Part shown: positions 40,550 through 48,973 of the stretch, in pieces
Position numbering within the stretch: the stretch's first letter is position 1
Layout: each line of letters starts with the position of its first letter
Assembly (NCBI GenBank): GCA_046349315.1
Contig: JAXMCQ010000024.1
Location: 1 to 64,000, forward strand
Length of the DNA stretch: 64,000 nt
Source: JAEUMG01 sp046349315
Lineage (GTDB): Bacteria > Pseudomonadota > Alphaproteobacteria > Rhizobiales > Aestuariivirgaceae
Direction: 5' to 3'
Notes under the pieces: generated by a model
What the model saw: only the letters and a program-made list of their open reading frames with translations
Told to the model about the DNA's origin: nothing
Database searches by the model: none
Position numbers and translations under genes: made by a program

Positions 40550-42799
40550 ATGATGATCAATCCACGCGAGAAATATCGTTCATTCCCGCCAATCGATCTC
40601 CCCGATCGACAGTGGCCCAATAAAACCATCACCAAGGCACCGATCTGGTGTTCCGTCGATCTCAGAGACGGCAACCAGGCGCTGATCGAGCCGATGGGAC
40701 CGGATCGCAAGATCCGCATGTTCAATGCCCTTGTCGGCATGGGCTTCAAGCAGATCGAGGTCGGATTCCCTTCAGCCTCGCAGACAGATTTCGATTTCGT
40801 CCGTTACCTCATCGACAATCGCAAAATCCCCGCCGACGTCAGCATCCAGGTGCTTACCCAAGCGCGGGAAGAACTGATCCGGCGCACTTTCGACAGCCTC
40901 GAAGGCGTCCATAGCGCGATCGTCCATCTCTACAACTCGACTTCCGAACTGCAGCGCCGTGTCGTCTTCCGCCTCGACAAGGCGGGCATCACCGACATTG
41001 CGGTCAAAGGTGCAAAGCTCATCCGCAAGCTCGAGCGCGAACGCGGCCTGGAAAGCGTGCTGCGGCATGAATATTCGCCGGAAAGCTTCATGGGCACCGA
41101 ACTCGACTTCTCGAAGGAGATCTGCGAGGCGGTGATGGATGTCTATGAGCCGACACCGAAGAAGAAGCTCATCCTCAACCTCCCCAATACGGTCGAAGTC
41201 GCAACGCCCAACATCCATGCCGACCAGATCGAATGGTTCTCGCGCCATGTGAAGAACCGCGATTGCGTCGAAGTCTCGCTGCATCCCCATAATGATCGTG
41301 GTTCTGCAGTCGCCGCCGCCGAACTCGGGCTCATGGCGGGTGCGGATCGCGTCGAGGGCACGCTCTTCGGCAATGGCGAGCGCACTGGCAATGTCTGCCT
41401 CGTCACCATGGCGATGAACATGTTCAGCCAGGGTGTCGATCCCGGTCTCGACATTTCCAACATCAACGAACTGGTTCGCATGGCGGAGTATTGCAACCAG
41501 ATTCCGGTCCATCCGCGCCATCCCTATTCGGGCGATCTCGTCTTCACGGCCTTTTCCGGCTCGCACCAGGATGCGATCAACAAGGGCTTCAAGGCGATGG
41601 AGGTCTCGAACAATCCCTTGTGGGAAGTGCCTTACCTCCCGATTGATCCCATGGATCTCGGCCGCACCTATGAGGCGGTGATCCGCATCAATTCGCAGTC
41701 GGGCAAGGGCGGCATCGCCTACATCCTCGAAAAGGAACACGGCATCGAATTGCCGCGTCGCCTTCAAATCGAGTTTTCGAAAGTCGTTCAGGCGATTGCC
41801 GATGGCGAAGGCGTCGAGCTTCCGGCCGACCGGCTGTGGAAGGCCTTCGGTGCGGAATACCTCGACGGCAATGGCCGTTATGATTTCGTCGAGCATCGCA
41901 GCAAGGCCGATCACGATCACAGCGGCGAGCAAACGCTTTCAGCCAAGATCGCGCTTAATGGCAAGGAGAAGGCAATCTCCGGCCATGGCAACGGCCCGGT
42001 CGCCGGTTTCGTCGATGCGATGCGCAAGGAAACCGGCATCGCCTTCGACCTCGCCGATTACCGCGAACATGCGATGGGAACCGGCGCCAATGCGACGGCC
42101 ATCGCTTATGTCGAATTGCGCCTGCCCGATGGCTCGACATTGTTCGGTGTCGGCATCGACAAAAACATCGTCACCGCCTCGCTCAAGGCCGTGCTCTCGG
42201 GCGTCAATCGCATGATGAAGCGGGCGAACATCGCACCTGGCGATGCGCGCGAGAAACAGGGCAGGGTGCGCGAAATCGAACTCCAGACTGGGAATGCGGA
42301 AGGGACACACCCCGAGCAAGTGCTCAAGGCCCGGCGCGGCCTCGAATTGCCGCCGCGCTTTGCCGCCGAATTCGCTGAAACTGTCAGGCGGATTGCCGAT
42401 GCGACCACCGCTGATCGCATCTGGACGCTGTTCGAGAAGGAATATCTCGACGGCGGCCACTACGGCTATGTCGAGCATGTCGCGAAAACCTCTGGCGGTG
42501 GCCAGGCGGTAACGGCCAAGGTTACGGTTCAAGGCAAGCCGAATTCGATCAGTGGCACGGGCAATGGACCCCTCAATGCCTTCATCGCGGCGATGGCCAA
42601 GGAGACGGGGCTCGATCTCGAACTCGCCGATTATCGCGAGCATATCATCGGAACCGGCGCCAATGCCGATGTCGCGGCCTATGTCGCGCTCACGGTCGGC
42701 GGCCGCACGGCCTATGGCGTCGGCATCGACAAGAGCATGGCGACGGCCTCGATGAAGGCGGTGGTTTCCAGCGTCAACAGGATGCTGAGAGCGGGGTGA
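40550..42799 (+). CDS. leuA: 2-isopropylmalate synthase with two tandem regulatory domains
   Basis: Condenses acetyl-CoA with 2-oxoisovalerate in the first committed step of leucine synthesis. The 749-residue protein has a catalytic HMGL-like TIM barrel at about residues 30-300 (SVDLRDGNQAL, metal ligands in SLHPHNDRG, GNGERTGN), as in the long LeuA type. Unusually, the C-terminal LeuA_dimer regulatory domain occurs twice: copy 1 at about 391-558 and copy 2 at about 592-747, joined by a roughly 30-residue linker. Shared segments are LADYREH then GTGANA, EYLDG, GNGP and GVGIDK in both. Typical LeuA is 520-640 residues. The start is ATGATG at 40550; either ATG may be used. Leucine feedback normally acts on this domain. 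Confidence 0.97.
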   Translation: MMINPREKYRSFPPIDLPDRQWPNKTITKAPIWCSVDLRDGNQALIEPMGPDRKIRMFNALVGMGFKQIEVGFPSASQTDFDFVRYLIDNRKIPADVSIQVLTQAREELIRRTFDSLEGVHSAIVHLYNSTSELQRRVVFRLDKAGITDIAVKGAKLIRKLERERGLESVLRHEYSPESFMGTELDFSKEICEAVMDVYEPTPKKKLILNLPNTVEVATPNIHADQIEWFSRHVKNRDCVEVSLHPHNDRGSAVAAAELGLMAGADRVEGTLFGNGERTGNVCLVTMAMNMFSQGVDPGLDISNINELVRMAEYCNQIPVHPRHPYSGDLVFTAFSGSHQDAINKGFKAMEVSNNPLWEVPYLPIDPMDLGRTYEAVIRINSQSGKGGIAYILEKEHGIELPRRLQIEFSKVVQAIADGEGVELPADRLWKAFGAEYLDGNGRYDFVEHRSKADHDHSGEQTLSAKIALNGKEKAISGHGNGPVAGFVDAMRKETGIAFDLADYREHAMGTGANATAIAYVELRLPDGSTLFGVGIDKNIVTASLKAVLSGVNRMMKRANIAPGDAREKQGRVREIELQTGNAEGTHPEQVLKARRGLELPPRFAAEFAETVRRIADATTADRIWTLFEKEYLDGGHYGYVEHVAKTSGGGQAVTAKVTVQGKPNSISGTGNGPLNAFIAAMAKETGLDLELADYREHIIGTGANADVAAYVALTVGGRTAYGVGIDKSMATASMKAVVSSVNRMLRAG

Positions 42800-42849
42800 T
42801 CTTCTGCTTTCCCTCCCCTTGGTGAAAGAGGCTGTCGAAATTTCCTTTC

Positions 42850-42948
42850 TTGTCATTGCCGGGCTTGTCCCGGCAATCCATTGTTCCGACTTGTCGGCTT
42901 ACGGAGTATCGGCATGATGGATCCCCGCAACACGTGCGGGGATGACAA
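42850..42948. repeat. Compound palindromic repeat behind leuA
   Basis: Outer arms TTGTCAT (42850-42856) and ATGACAA (42942-42948) enclose AATCCAT and ATGGATC. Inside are two hairpins, TTGCCGGG/CCCGGCAA (42856-42876) and ATCCCCGCA/TGCGGGGAT (42921-42943). This GTCATTGCCGGG...ATGACAA form is common in rhizobial intergenic DNA. It lies between the ends of the convergent leuA and ABC ATPase genes. Confidence 0.75.
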
Positions 42949-42973
42949 TTAAGAGCGATGCAGAACCTCCGCT

Positions 42974-44044
42974 CTACCGCAATCGCTGCCCGCTTGCCGC
43001 ATCGAAGATGAACAGATGATCCTTCGACAGAGCGACGCCGATGGCGTCGCCCTGCTTGCCGCTAAAATCCTTTGGTGCCTTGACGGTCAGCTTGTCGTCT
43101 CCGGACTCAACGGTTACCAATGTGTGATCGCCGATCAGCTCTGTCGTATAGATTCTGCCCTGTATCGCGCCATTGCCGGGAGCGACGACGCTGCAGTCCT
43201 CCGGCCTGAAACCAAGAATCATCTTGTCGCTTCGGCCGCTCACCGGTGTCTCGATGCTCGCTCCGGCAGTGTTGAACCGGTTGCCTTCCAGGGTGCCGCG
43301 GATGACGTTCATTGGCGGCGAGCCGATGAACTGCGCAACGAAGAGGTTCGCCGGATTGTTGTAGATTTCGGCTGGCGTTGCCAATTGCTGCAGAATACCC
43401 CGCTCCAGAATCGCGACGCGATGGGCAAGCGTCATGGCCTCGATCTGGTCATGCGTCACGTAGATCGTGGTGATCCCGAGCGTCTGCTGCATGTGTTTGA
43501 GTTCGGCGCGCATATGGCCGCGCAATTTGGCGTCAAGATTGGACAGGGGCTCGTCCATCAAAAACACCGATGGCCTGCGAATGATCGCGCGCGCCAGCGC
43601 TACGCGCTGCCGTTGACCGCCGGATAGTTCGCGCGGATAGCGATGCAGCAGCTCCTCTAGCTGCACCTGGGTCGCGACCTCGCGGACCTGGGCGGTCGCT
43701 TCGGCCAATGGAACTTTGCGCACTTTGAGCGGAAAGCCGATATTCTCCGCGACGGTCTTGTGCGGGTAGAGCGCATAAGATTGGAATACCATCGAGATGT
43801 CGCGGTATTTGGGCAGGATGTTGGTGACGTCCTGATCGCCAATCAGCACCCTGCCACCCGACGCGGTCTCAAGGCCGGAGAGGATGCGCAAGGCAGTCGT
43901 CTTGCCGGAGCCGGAGGCGCCGAGCAGCACCAGGAATTCGCCGGGCTCGATGGCAAGATTGAGTTCTTCGAGCACGCGTATGGCGCCGAAGCTCTTCTGG
44001 ATGCGATCGAAAGTAACGGGCACTTTCGTATTGATGCTTGCCAT
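42974..44044 (-). CDS. Carbohydrate ABC transporter ATPase (MalK/UgpC type)
   Basis: A 356-residue ATPase with an N-terminal ABC domain (Walker A LLGASGSGKTTALRILSG, signature ELSGGQRQRVALARAI, Walker B VFLMDEPLSNLDAKL, H-loop YVTHDQIEAMT) and a C-terminal regulatory TOBE/OB region (residues about 235-356, with GFRPEDCSVVAP). This is the shared ATPase design of sugar, glycerol-3-phosphate and polyol importers. A longer frame upstream is antisense-type sequence over the permease end; the ATG at 44044 fits. It follows the second permease gene by two bases and closes the operon. Confidence 0.95.
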   Translation of the reverse strand: MASINTKVPVTFDRIQKSFGAIRVLEELNLAIEPGEFLVLLGASGSGKTTALRILSGLETASGGRVLIGDQDVTNILPKYRDISMVFQSYALYPHKTVAENIGFPLKVRKVPLAEATAQVREVATQVQLEELLHRYPRELSGGQRQRVALARAIIRRPSVFLMDEPLSNLDAKLRGHMRAELKHMQQTLGITTIYVTHDQIEAMTLAHRVAILERGILQQLATPAEIYNNPANLFVAQFIGSPPMNVIRGTLEGNRFNTAGASIETPVSGRSDKMILGFRPEDCSVVAPGNGAIQGRIYTTELIGDHTLVTVESGDDKLTVKAPKDFSGKQGDAIGVALSKDHLFIFDAASGQRLR

Positions 44045-44046
44045 CG

Positions 44047-45231
44047 CTAACCTTTGACCGCGCCAAGGAGCACGCCCTTGGCAATGAAGCGCTGCAGGAT
44101 GATGGCCATGATGATCACAGGGATGATCATGACCACGATGATCGCACACATCTCCCACCACAGAATACCTTTCTCGCCTGCATTCTTGGCGGCGATCATG
44201 ATCGGCATCGTCTGGGCTTTCGCAGTCGATAGGAAGACGGCGAAGAGATATTCGTTCCAGTTGAGTATCAGGACAAGCAATGTCGTTGCCGCAAGACCTG
44301 GTCGCGTGAGCGGCAGCACGATGTCGCGGAAGATGGCAAAACGCGTTGCACCGTCGAGCTGGGCTGATTCCTCGAGTTCAATCGGAAGCCCGGCAAAGAA
44401 ATCGTGCATCAGCCACACGACGATGGGCAGGTTGGCGACGGAGTAGACAAGGATCAGCGCCAGATGCGTGTCGATGAGGCCCACAGCCTGAAACATCATA
44501 TAGACCGGAATGACGACGACTACCGGCGGCAGGATGCGTTGGGAGATGATCCAGAACAGGATGTCGCCGTTGCCGAGCCTGCCTTTGAAGTGCTTGCCGA
44601 TCGTCCGCGCCAAGAGGAAAAACAGCGCGAGCGCGATTGCTGCGGTGAAGAACCAGTGAACGCCGACATAGGCGGTCGCAACGACCGCCATAAGCGCCAA
44701 CACCACAAATAGGACGATGCTGCCGAACTTTGGCTTGTACTGGATGCGGGCGAGTGCATAGGCAGCCATGCTGCCGGCGATCATGCACAACGCGGTGGCG
44801 GCGATGCTGATCACGAAGGAATTGGTGTAGGCGAGGAACACCTTGCAGATCTGCGGCTCCATTGGCTGAAGCGTGACGAACGGCGATAGAAGGAAGGCGA
44901 TCGAATTGTAGGCCATGAGCACGAATTGCCGCCCCACGGCATAGGCATCGCAAAATGGCTCGTAGGTGAACTGGGCGCGCCAGGCATCGAGAGTCGGCTG
45001 AAAATCCACGAAGGGAATATAGAAGGGGCCTTGATTCACCGCCTGGGCCGACTTGAAGGACGTGATGACGACCCAATAAAGCGGGAAGAGAACGAAGGCC
45101 GACCAAAAGAGCAGCAAGGCATAGGCAACAATCTTTGCCGCCGATGACATCTGGCCGATGCCAGGCGGCTCGAACAGGCGCTGCATGAGCGAGCGATCGG
45201 CCTTATCGAATTTGTATCTCGCCTCGCTCAT
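44047..45231 (-). CDS. Carbohydrate ABC transporter permease, MalG-like, with extra transmembrane insertion
   Basis: A 394-residue inner-membrane permease. The conserved EAA loop is recognisable as ELEESAQLDGATRFAIFRDI, followed by the terminal helices. An insertion of about 70 residues with two or more extra hydrophobic stretches (SIVLFVVLALMAVVATAYVG, WFFTAAIALALFFLLA) lies before the usual PVYMMFQ segment, making the protein about 100 residues longer than a typical MalG-like permease. The ATG at 45231 follows AAGGTGAG and overlaps the stop of the partner permease (ATGA). Confidence 0.9.
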   Translation of the reverse strand: MSEARYKFDKADRSLMQRLFEPPGIGQMSSAAKIVAYALLLFWSAFVLFPLYWVVITSFKSAQAVNQGPFYIPFVDFQPTLDAWRAQFTYEPFCDAYAVGRQFVLMAYNSIAFLLSPFVTLQPMEPQICKVFLAYTNSFVISIAATALCMIAGSMAAYALARIQYKPKFGSIVLFVVLALMAVVATAYVGVHWFFTAAIALALFFLLARTIGKHFKGRLGNGDILFWIISQRILPPVVVVIPVYMMFQAVGLIDTHLALILVYSVANLPIVVWLMHDFFAGLPIELEESAQLDGATRFAIFRDIVLPLTRPGLAATTLLVLILNWNEYLFAVFLSTAKAQTMPIMIAAKNAGEKGILWWEMCAIIVVMIIPVIIMAIILQRFIAKGVLLGAVKG

Positions 45232-46382
45232 CTCACCTTCCGCAATTGTCCGAGCACGACATAGTTGAAGAAGGATGCGCAAATGACCACGGTCAGGATC
45301 AGAAGCAGATAGGCGATGGCGGCGGATTGCCCGTAGTCATTGGCACGCCAGACATAGAAGGCGTGCAGCGACATCGATTCGGTCGCAATGCCAGGGCCGC
45401 CGCCGGTCATGATGTTGGGCAGGTCGACAATTTTGAACGCCTCGATCATGCGGATGAGAATGACGGTAACCGCTACAGGGACGATCTGGGGCCAGGTGAT
45501 CTCCCGGAAGATCTGAACGCTCGATGCGCCGTCGACTTGTGCTGCTTCGACATGATCTCTTGGCACGGCTTCAAGCGCCGCCAGCATGCAAATGAAAATG
45601 AATGGAATCCACTGCCAGGAGTCGCCAAGTACGACGAACCAGCGTGCCGCCCAGATGTCGGCAGACCATGCCCAGTCGCGCAGGCCGATGAAATCCCAGA
45701 ACGGCTGGAACGGCCCTTTGGTGATGTCGAGGATCATCTTGAACGCGTAGCCGACACCGAGCGGCGTGATCATCAGCGGGATGAAGAACAACACGCGGAA
45801 CACGCTCTTGCCGGCGATTGGTTGTGAACACAGGAAGGCAAGCCCGGTCCCGATAACGAATTGCAGGATGCATCCAACAACGACATAAAACATCGTGGTG
45901 AGCAGCGTTCCCCAATAATTGCCAGAGAGCAGCGTGGCACCGAGAAGGAACGCCAAGCCAGTGACAACAGAAGCGCTGATGAGGCGACCGACCATGCCAA
46001 TCCAGCTTGTCCGACTGAGCGAGCGATACAGCCACCAGATCGCCATGCCGGCGACGATAAGGCTGAACAGCCAGCCAAGCACGCTCAATCCGGTGATCTT
46101 GCCGAGGAAATGGGCCTGCTCGGTTCCCGTGAATTGCTTCACGAAGTTCTGAAGCCAGACAAAGCGGAAACTCAGACCATTGGGTGTGAACTTCACGCGG
46201 CTCAGCGCGAAGACGATCGAATAAGAGGTCGGAAAAATTGCGAAAACGAGAATGAGCACGACCGCGGGTGCGATGAAATAGGTGCGTGAGTGGCGGTCGA
46301 ACCACTCTCCCCAGCTTTCACCCCCGTAAAACCCAGCCGGGGAAATCCCCGGCTGGCCGTTAATGTCGCTAGCGGTCGACAT
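45228..46382 (-). CDS. Carbohydrate ABC transporter permease, MalF-like, with extra transmembrane insertion
   Basis: A 384-residue permease. The first helix is FIAPAVVLILVFAIFPTSYS; the EAA-type loop is VEAAQVDGASSVQIFREITW. Two added hydrophobic stretches (ITGLSVLGWLFSLIVAGMAI and LISASVVTGLAFLLGATLL) lie between the first helix and the conserved core, like the longer MalF layout. It forms a heterodimer with the MalG-like partner. It begins 11 bases after the binding-protein stop and overlaps the partner gene by four bases, so the operon reads binding protein, MalF, MalG, MalK. Confidence 0.9.
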   Translation of the reverse strand: MSTASDINGQPGISPAGFYGGESWGEWFDRHSRTYFIAPAVVLILVFAIFPTSYSIVFALSRVKFTPNGLSFRFVWLQNFVKQFTGTEQAHFLGKITGLSVLGWLFSLIVAGMAIWWLYRSLSRTSWIGMVGRLISASVVTGLAFLLGATLLSGNYWGTLLTTMFYVVVGCILQFVIGTGLAFLCSQPIAGKSVFRVLFFIPLMITPLGVGYAFKMILDITKGPFQPFWDFIGLRDWAWSADIWAARWFVVLGDSWQWIPFIFICMLAALEAVPRDHVEAAQVDGASSVQIFREITWPQIVPVAVTVILIRMIEAFKIVDLPNIMTGGGPGIATESMSLHAFYVWRANDYGQSAAIAYLLLILTVVICASFFNYVVLGQLRKVR

Positions 46383-46393
46383 CGCTCCGCTGG

Positions 46394-47875
46394 TCAGTTC
46401 CCGGTGCCGAGCGCCAAGCCTTGTGCCTTGATCTGGCTGTCACGGCCGAAGTCTTCGGTGATCTCTTCCCATCCGGATTCGATGTTGGCGAGAGCCTCAT
46501 CGACGGTGATCTCGCCGGCGAGATAGCGGGCGAGTTCGCGATCAAGCACGACGCCGGAATAGGACTGGGCGCCAGGAATCTTGAAGTCCGAAGCCATGTT
46601 CGGGTTGTTCAAGGCTCCATTGATCGCACCAAGATAATTCTCGGCCAGCTCTTTCGAGAAGCCCGCCTTTTCCCACGGCCCGGTGTCCTTGAGCTGCGAG
46701 AGCCGGTAGGGATTGTAGCCGGTCCAGCCGAGCGTCACGTCGGTGTTCGATTGCGCGGCCTGGTTCATGTAGGAGAGGAAATCATAGGCCGCCTGCTTCT
46801 TCTTGGGATCGGCCTTGGCGTTGATAGCGCCGGCCCAACCGCCGAAGGCGGCGAACGGAGCGTAGTTGATGCCGTCGATCGCGTAGGGGGCGTTGTCCTT
46901 GGTCACCGGCACGAGCTTGCCGGTCTCTCGATCAAGCACTTCCTTTGAGCCGACGGCGGCAAGCGCAAACAGCTTGCCGTTGATTGCCTTCGCATCCGCC
47001 TCGATCTGCAATGGGCCCGGATCGCCCCAGTCGATGACCAATGCGCAGCGGCCGGCCTTGAAGAGGGCGCGAATATCGCCGATGTCCATGTTGAGCTCTT
47101 CCGGCGGGCCGTATTTGCCGGTTTCCTTGTAGAGTTCGAAGGCCTTTTTCCAAGCTTCGTTGTTGACGATGGGCTTCATCGTCGCATTGTCAAAGTGGAA
47201 ACCCTGGGCGGTACCCTTTGTCTGAACGAACGGTGCGGCGACTGTCTGGATGGCGAAGTAGGACTGGGCATTGCGCTTCTTGAAGGCGCAGGAGCCGTAG
47301 TCGGGAACGCCGTCGCCATTCATGTCCTTGCCATTCAGCTTGGACGCCACGTCGACATATTCTTCCCATGTCTTTGGCGGTTCAAGGCCCGCGTCCTTGA
47401 GAACGTCTGTGCGGTAGTAGACCATCTGGAAGTCGCCATCGACCATGAGCATCATGGTCTTTCCGCCGATCTTCTGGCCGAATTCGCGGAAATAGGGCGC
47501 GATATCGTTGATGTCGAGCTTTGCATCCTTGGCGACATAGGGGTCGAGATCTTCGAGAAGGCCGGCGGCCGCCAGTTCGACGCCCCAGCCGGCGGCGAAT
47601 ACGCCCATGTCGATCGAGTTTGTGCCGGTGGTCCAGTCGGTCTGGATCTTCTGGAAGATTTCGGCAAACGGCACTTCGTTGACGACGATCTTGGCGCCGG
47701 TTGCAGCTTCGAATTCCTTGCCCCGCTCGACCAGGCGCCCGGCGATCACTGGACCAGGCCTGGTCAGAATATTGATGGTCACGCCGTCATATTCGCCAGC
47801 CCCTGCCGGAGCCGCGAGGCCCGCCATCGCGACGCCAGCCGCCAGGGCGCAAGCCATCATCTTGAGAAACGTCAT
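46394..47875 (-). CDS. Carbohydrate ABC transporter substrate-binding protein (extracellular family 1)
   Basis: Periplasmic binding protein of 493 residues. The signal peptide is MTFLKMMACALAAGVAMAGL followed by AAPAGA. The mature part begins DGVTINILTRPGPVIAGRLV, with the usual family-1 features: GKIVV-like strand AKIVVNEVPFAEIFQKIQTD, VVYYRTDVLKDAGLEPPKTW, and a calcium-loop-like KDMNGDGVPDYGS insertion. At 493 residues it is longer than most maltose-type proteins. The ATG at 47875 follows GGGAGGAAG. A CTAACATGTCAG box sits 37-48 bases upstream. Ligand unknown; oligosaccharides or polyols are typical for this class. Confidence 0.93.
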   Translation of the reverse strand: MTFLKMMACALAAGVAMAGLAAPAGAGEYDGVTINILTRPGPVIAGRLVERGKEFEAATGAKIVVNEVPFAEIFQKIQTDWTTGTNSIDMGVFAAGWGVELAAAGLLEDLDPYVAKDAKLDINDIAPYFREFGQKIGGKTMMLMVDGDFQMVYYRTDVLKDAGLEPPKTWEEYVDVASKLNGKDMNGDGVPDYGSCAFKKRNAQSYFAIQTVAAPFVQTKGTAQGFHFDNATMKPIVNNEAWKKAFELYKETGKYGPPEELNMDIGDIRALFKAGRCALVIDWGDPGPLQIEADAKAINGKLFALAAVGSKEVLDRETGKLVPVTKDNAPYAIDGINYAPFAAFGGWAGAINAKADPKKKQAAYDFLSYMNQAAQSNTDVTLGWTGYNPYRLSQLKDTGPWEKAGFSKELAENYLGAINGALNNPNMASDFKIPGAQSYSGVVLDRELARYLAGEITVDEALANIESGWEEITEDFGRDSQIKAQGLALGTGN

Positions 47876-47911
47876 GTTTTCTTCCTCCCATTCCTGCAGC
47901 CGCATGCCTAA

Positions 47912-47923
47912 CTAACATGTCAG
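47912..47923. promoter_or_regulatory. Candidate operator upstream of the MalE-type operon
   Basis: CTAACATGTCAG (CTGACATGTTAG on the other strand) matches the box at 25501-25512 (CTAGCATGTTAG) at 10 of 12 positions on the appropriate strand. It is preceded by CTAA, giving a CTAACTAACATG run. The regulator is unknown. The remainder of the gap 47876-48144 shows no gene. Confidence 0.35.
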
Positions 47924-48144
47924 CTGGCCCAGTATACCCATAGATCATAGCTAGGCTACAGAAATTGCAGGGCTTGTTGACTGTAGGTTCCAATATTTCG
48001 GGAGGACGTTCCGTGGGTAAGCGGTTTTCAACAGCGCTGGGACGGCGCTCCGCGCGTGCAGGTCCGAAAGAGTAGACTTGGCTGGCGGCCTTTGCTAATG
48101 AGCCCGCCGCCGGCCCGGTTGCGGGCGGCACGTCCTTGTCGGAC

Positions 48145-48220
<76 letters not shown>

Positions 48221-48249
48221 ATGAATCTGCAAAAAATCTGCTTGATCGG

Positions 48250-48795
48250 CTAATTGCCCAGCGCTTGCTTGGCGAGGCTAAGTTCCGTAGCGGTGAGGGC
48301 GATGAGATTTTCCGCATTCTCCGGCGTCACGGGGATGGCGCCGGCATGGGTTGCGGAGATGATGAGCCTGCCGTCGAGCGCCCCCAGTCCGAAATGCTTC
48401 TCGTCGCCCACCTGCGAGGTGCCGGCGAAGGCCGCCTGGCCCAGGCTTGGCACATCTGATGGCTTGAAGCCTGGCGCGTCCTTGCTGCCCTCGACCGCGG
48501 TGTTGAAGGCGGCGGTCGCTTCATCGGCGCTGCCATATTGATCGACTGAAAGCGTCACCTTTTTCGTTCCATCGGCGCTGGTGAAGACCACCGAGAGCGA
48601 AGCGGCGGGTGAGCCGATCTGGGTTTCGTTCAGTCCAGTGCCGGCTTCAGTTGTCACATCCGGGAAGTATTTGGTCACCTCGCTCAAAGGAACGACCGTG
48701 TCGCGCGGGAGCAAGGCCGTGGCCGCCACGGCGACCAGCGAAAGAAGCGCAATTGCGGCGAGTGAAAATCCGATGGTCCAAAGTCTACGAGCCAT
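48250..48795 (-). CDS. Hypothetical exported or membrane-anchored protein
   Basis: No family recognised. The 181-residue protein has an N-terminal hydrophobic helix (WTIGFSLAAIALLSLVAVAA) serving as signal peptide or anchor. It is followed by an acidic, beta/alpha domain with the segments YFPDVTTEAGTGLNETQIGS, SVVFTSADGTKKVTLSVDQY and SADEATAAFNTAVEGSKDA, and ends TELSLAKQALGN. The layout resembles small periplasmic proteins with a DUF-type alpha/beta fold. The start ATG at 48795 is natural. It lies convergent with the tRNA-Lys gene, 30 bases from its end, and divergent from the radical SAM gene. Confidence 0.7.
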   Translation of the reverse strand: MARRLWTIGFSLAAIALLSLVAVAATALLPRDTVVPLSEVTKYFPDVTTEAGTGLNETQIGSPAASLSVVFTSADGTKKVTLSVDQYGSADEATAAFNTAVEGSKDAPGFKPSDVPSLGQAAFAGTSQVGDEKHFGLGALDGRLIISATHAGAIPVTPENAENLIALTATELSLAKQALGN

Positions 48796-48973
48796 TTCAA
48801 ATTTCCCGGCGTCACCAAATTTGGCGAAGTGGGTAGCATACCGTATCTCGCGACGGCGAGGACAAGTCCCACGAGCCCTCCGGCCGGCTCAGGGAATGAA
48901 TGCCAACCGTGCAGCATAGTGACATAATGCCACCGTAAATTGAGCAGAGCGTGGCGGTCTGGCAGGGGTTCGG

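Noticed and set aside
40772..41932. 386-codon minus-strand frame opposite leuA
   Set aside because: It lies fully inside leuA in the antisense direction, lacks a ribosome-binding site, and shows no domain motif.
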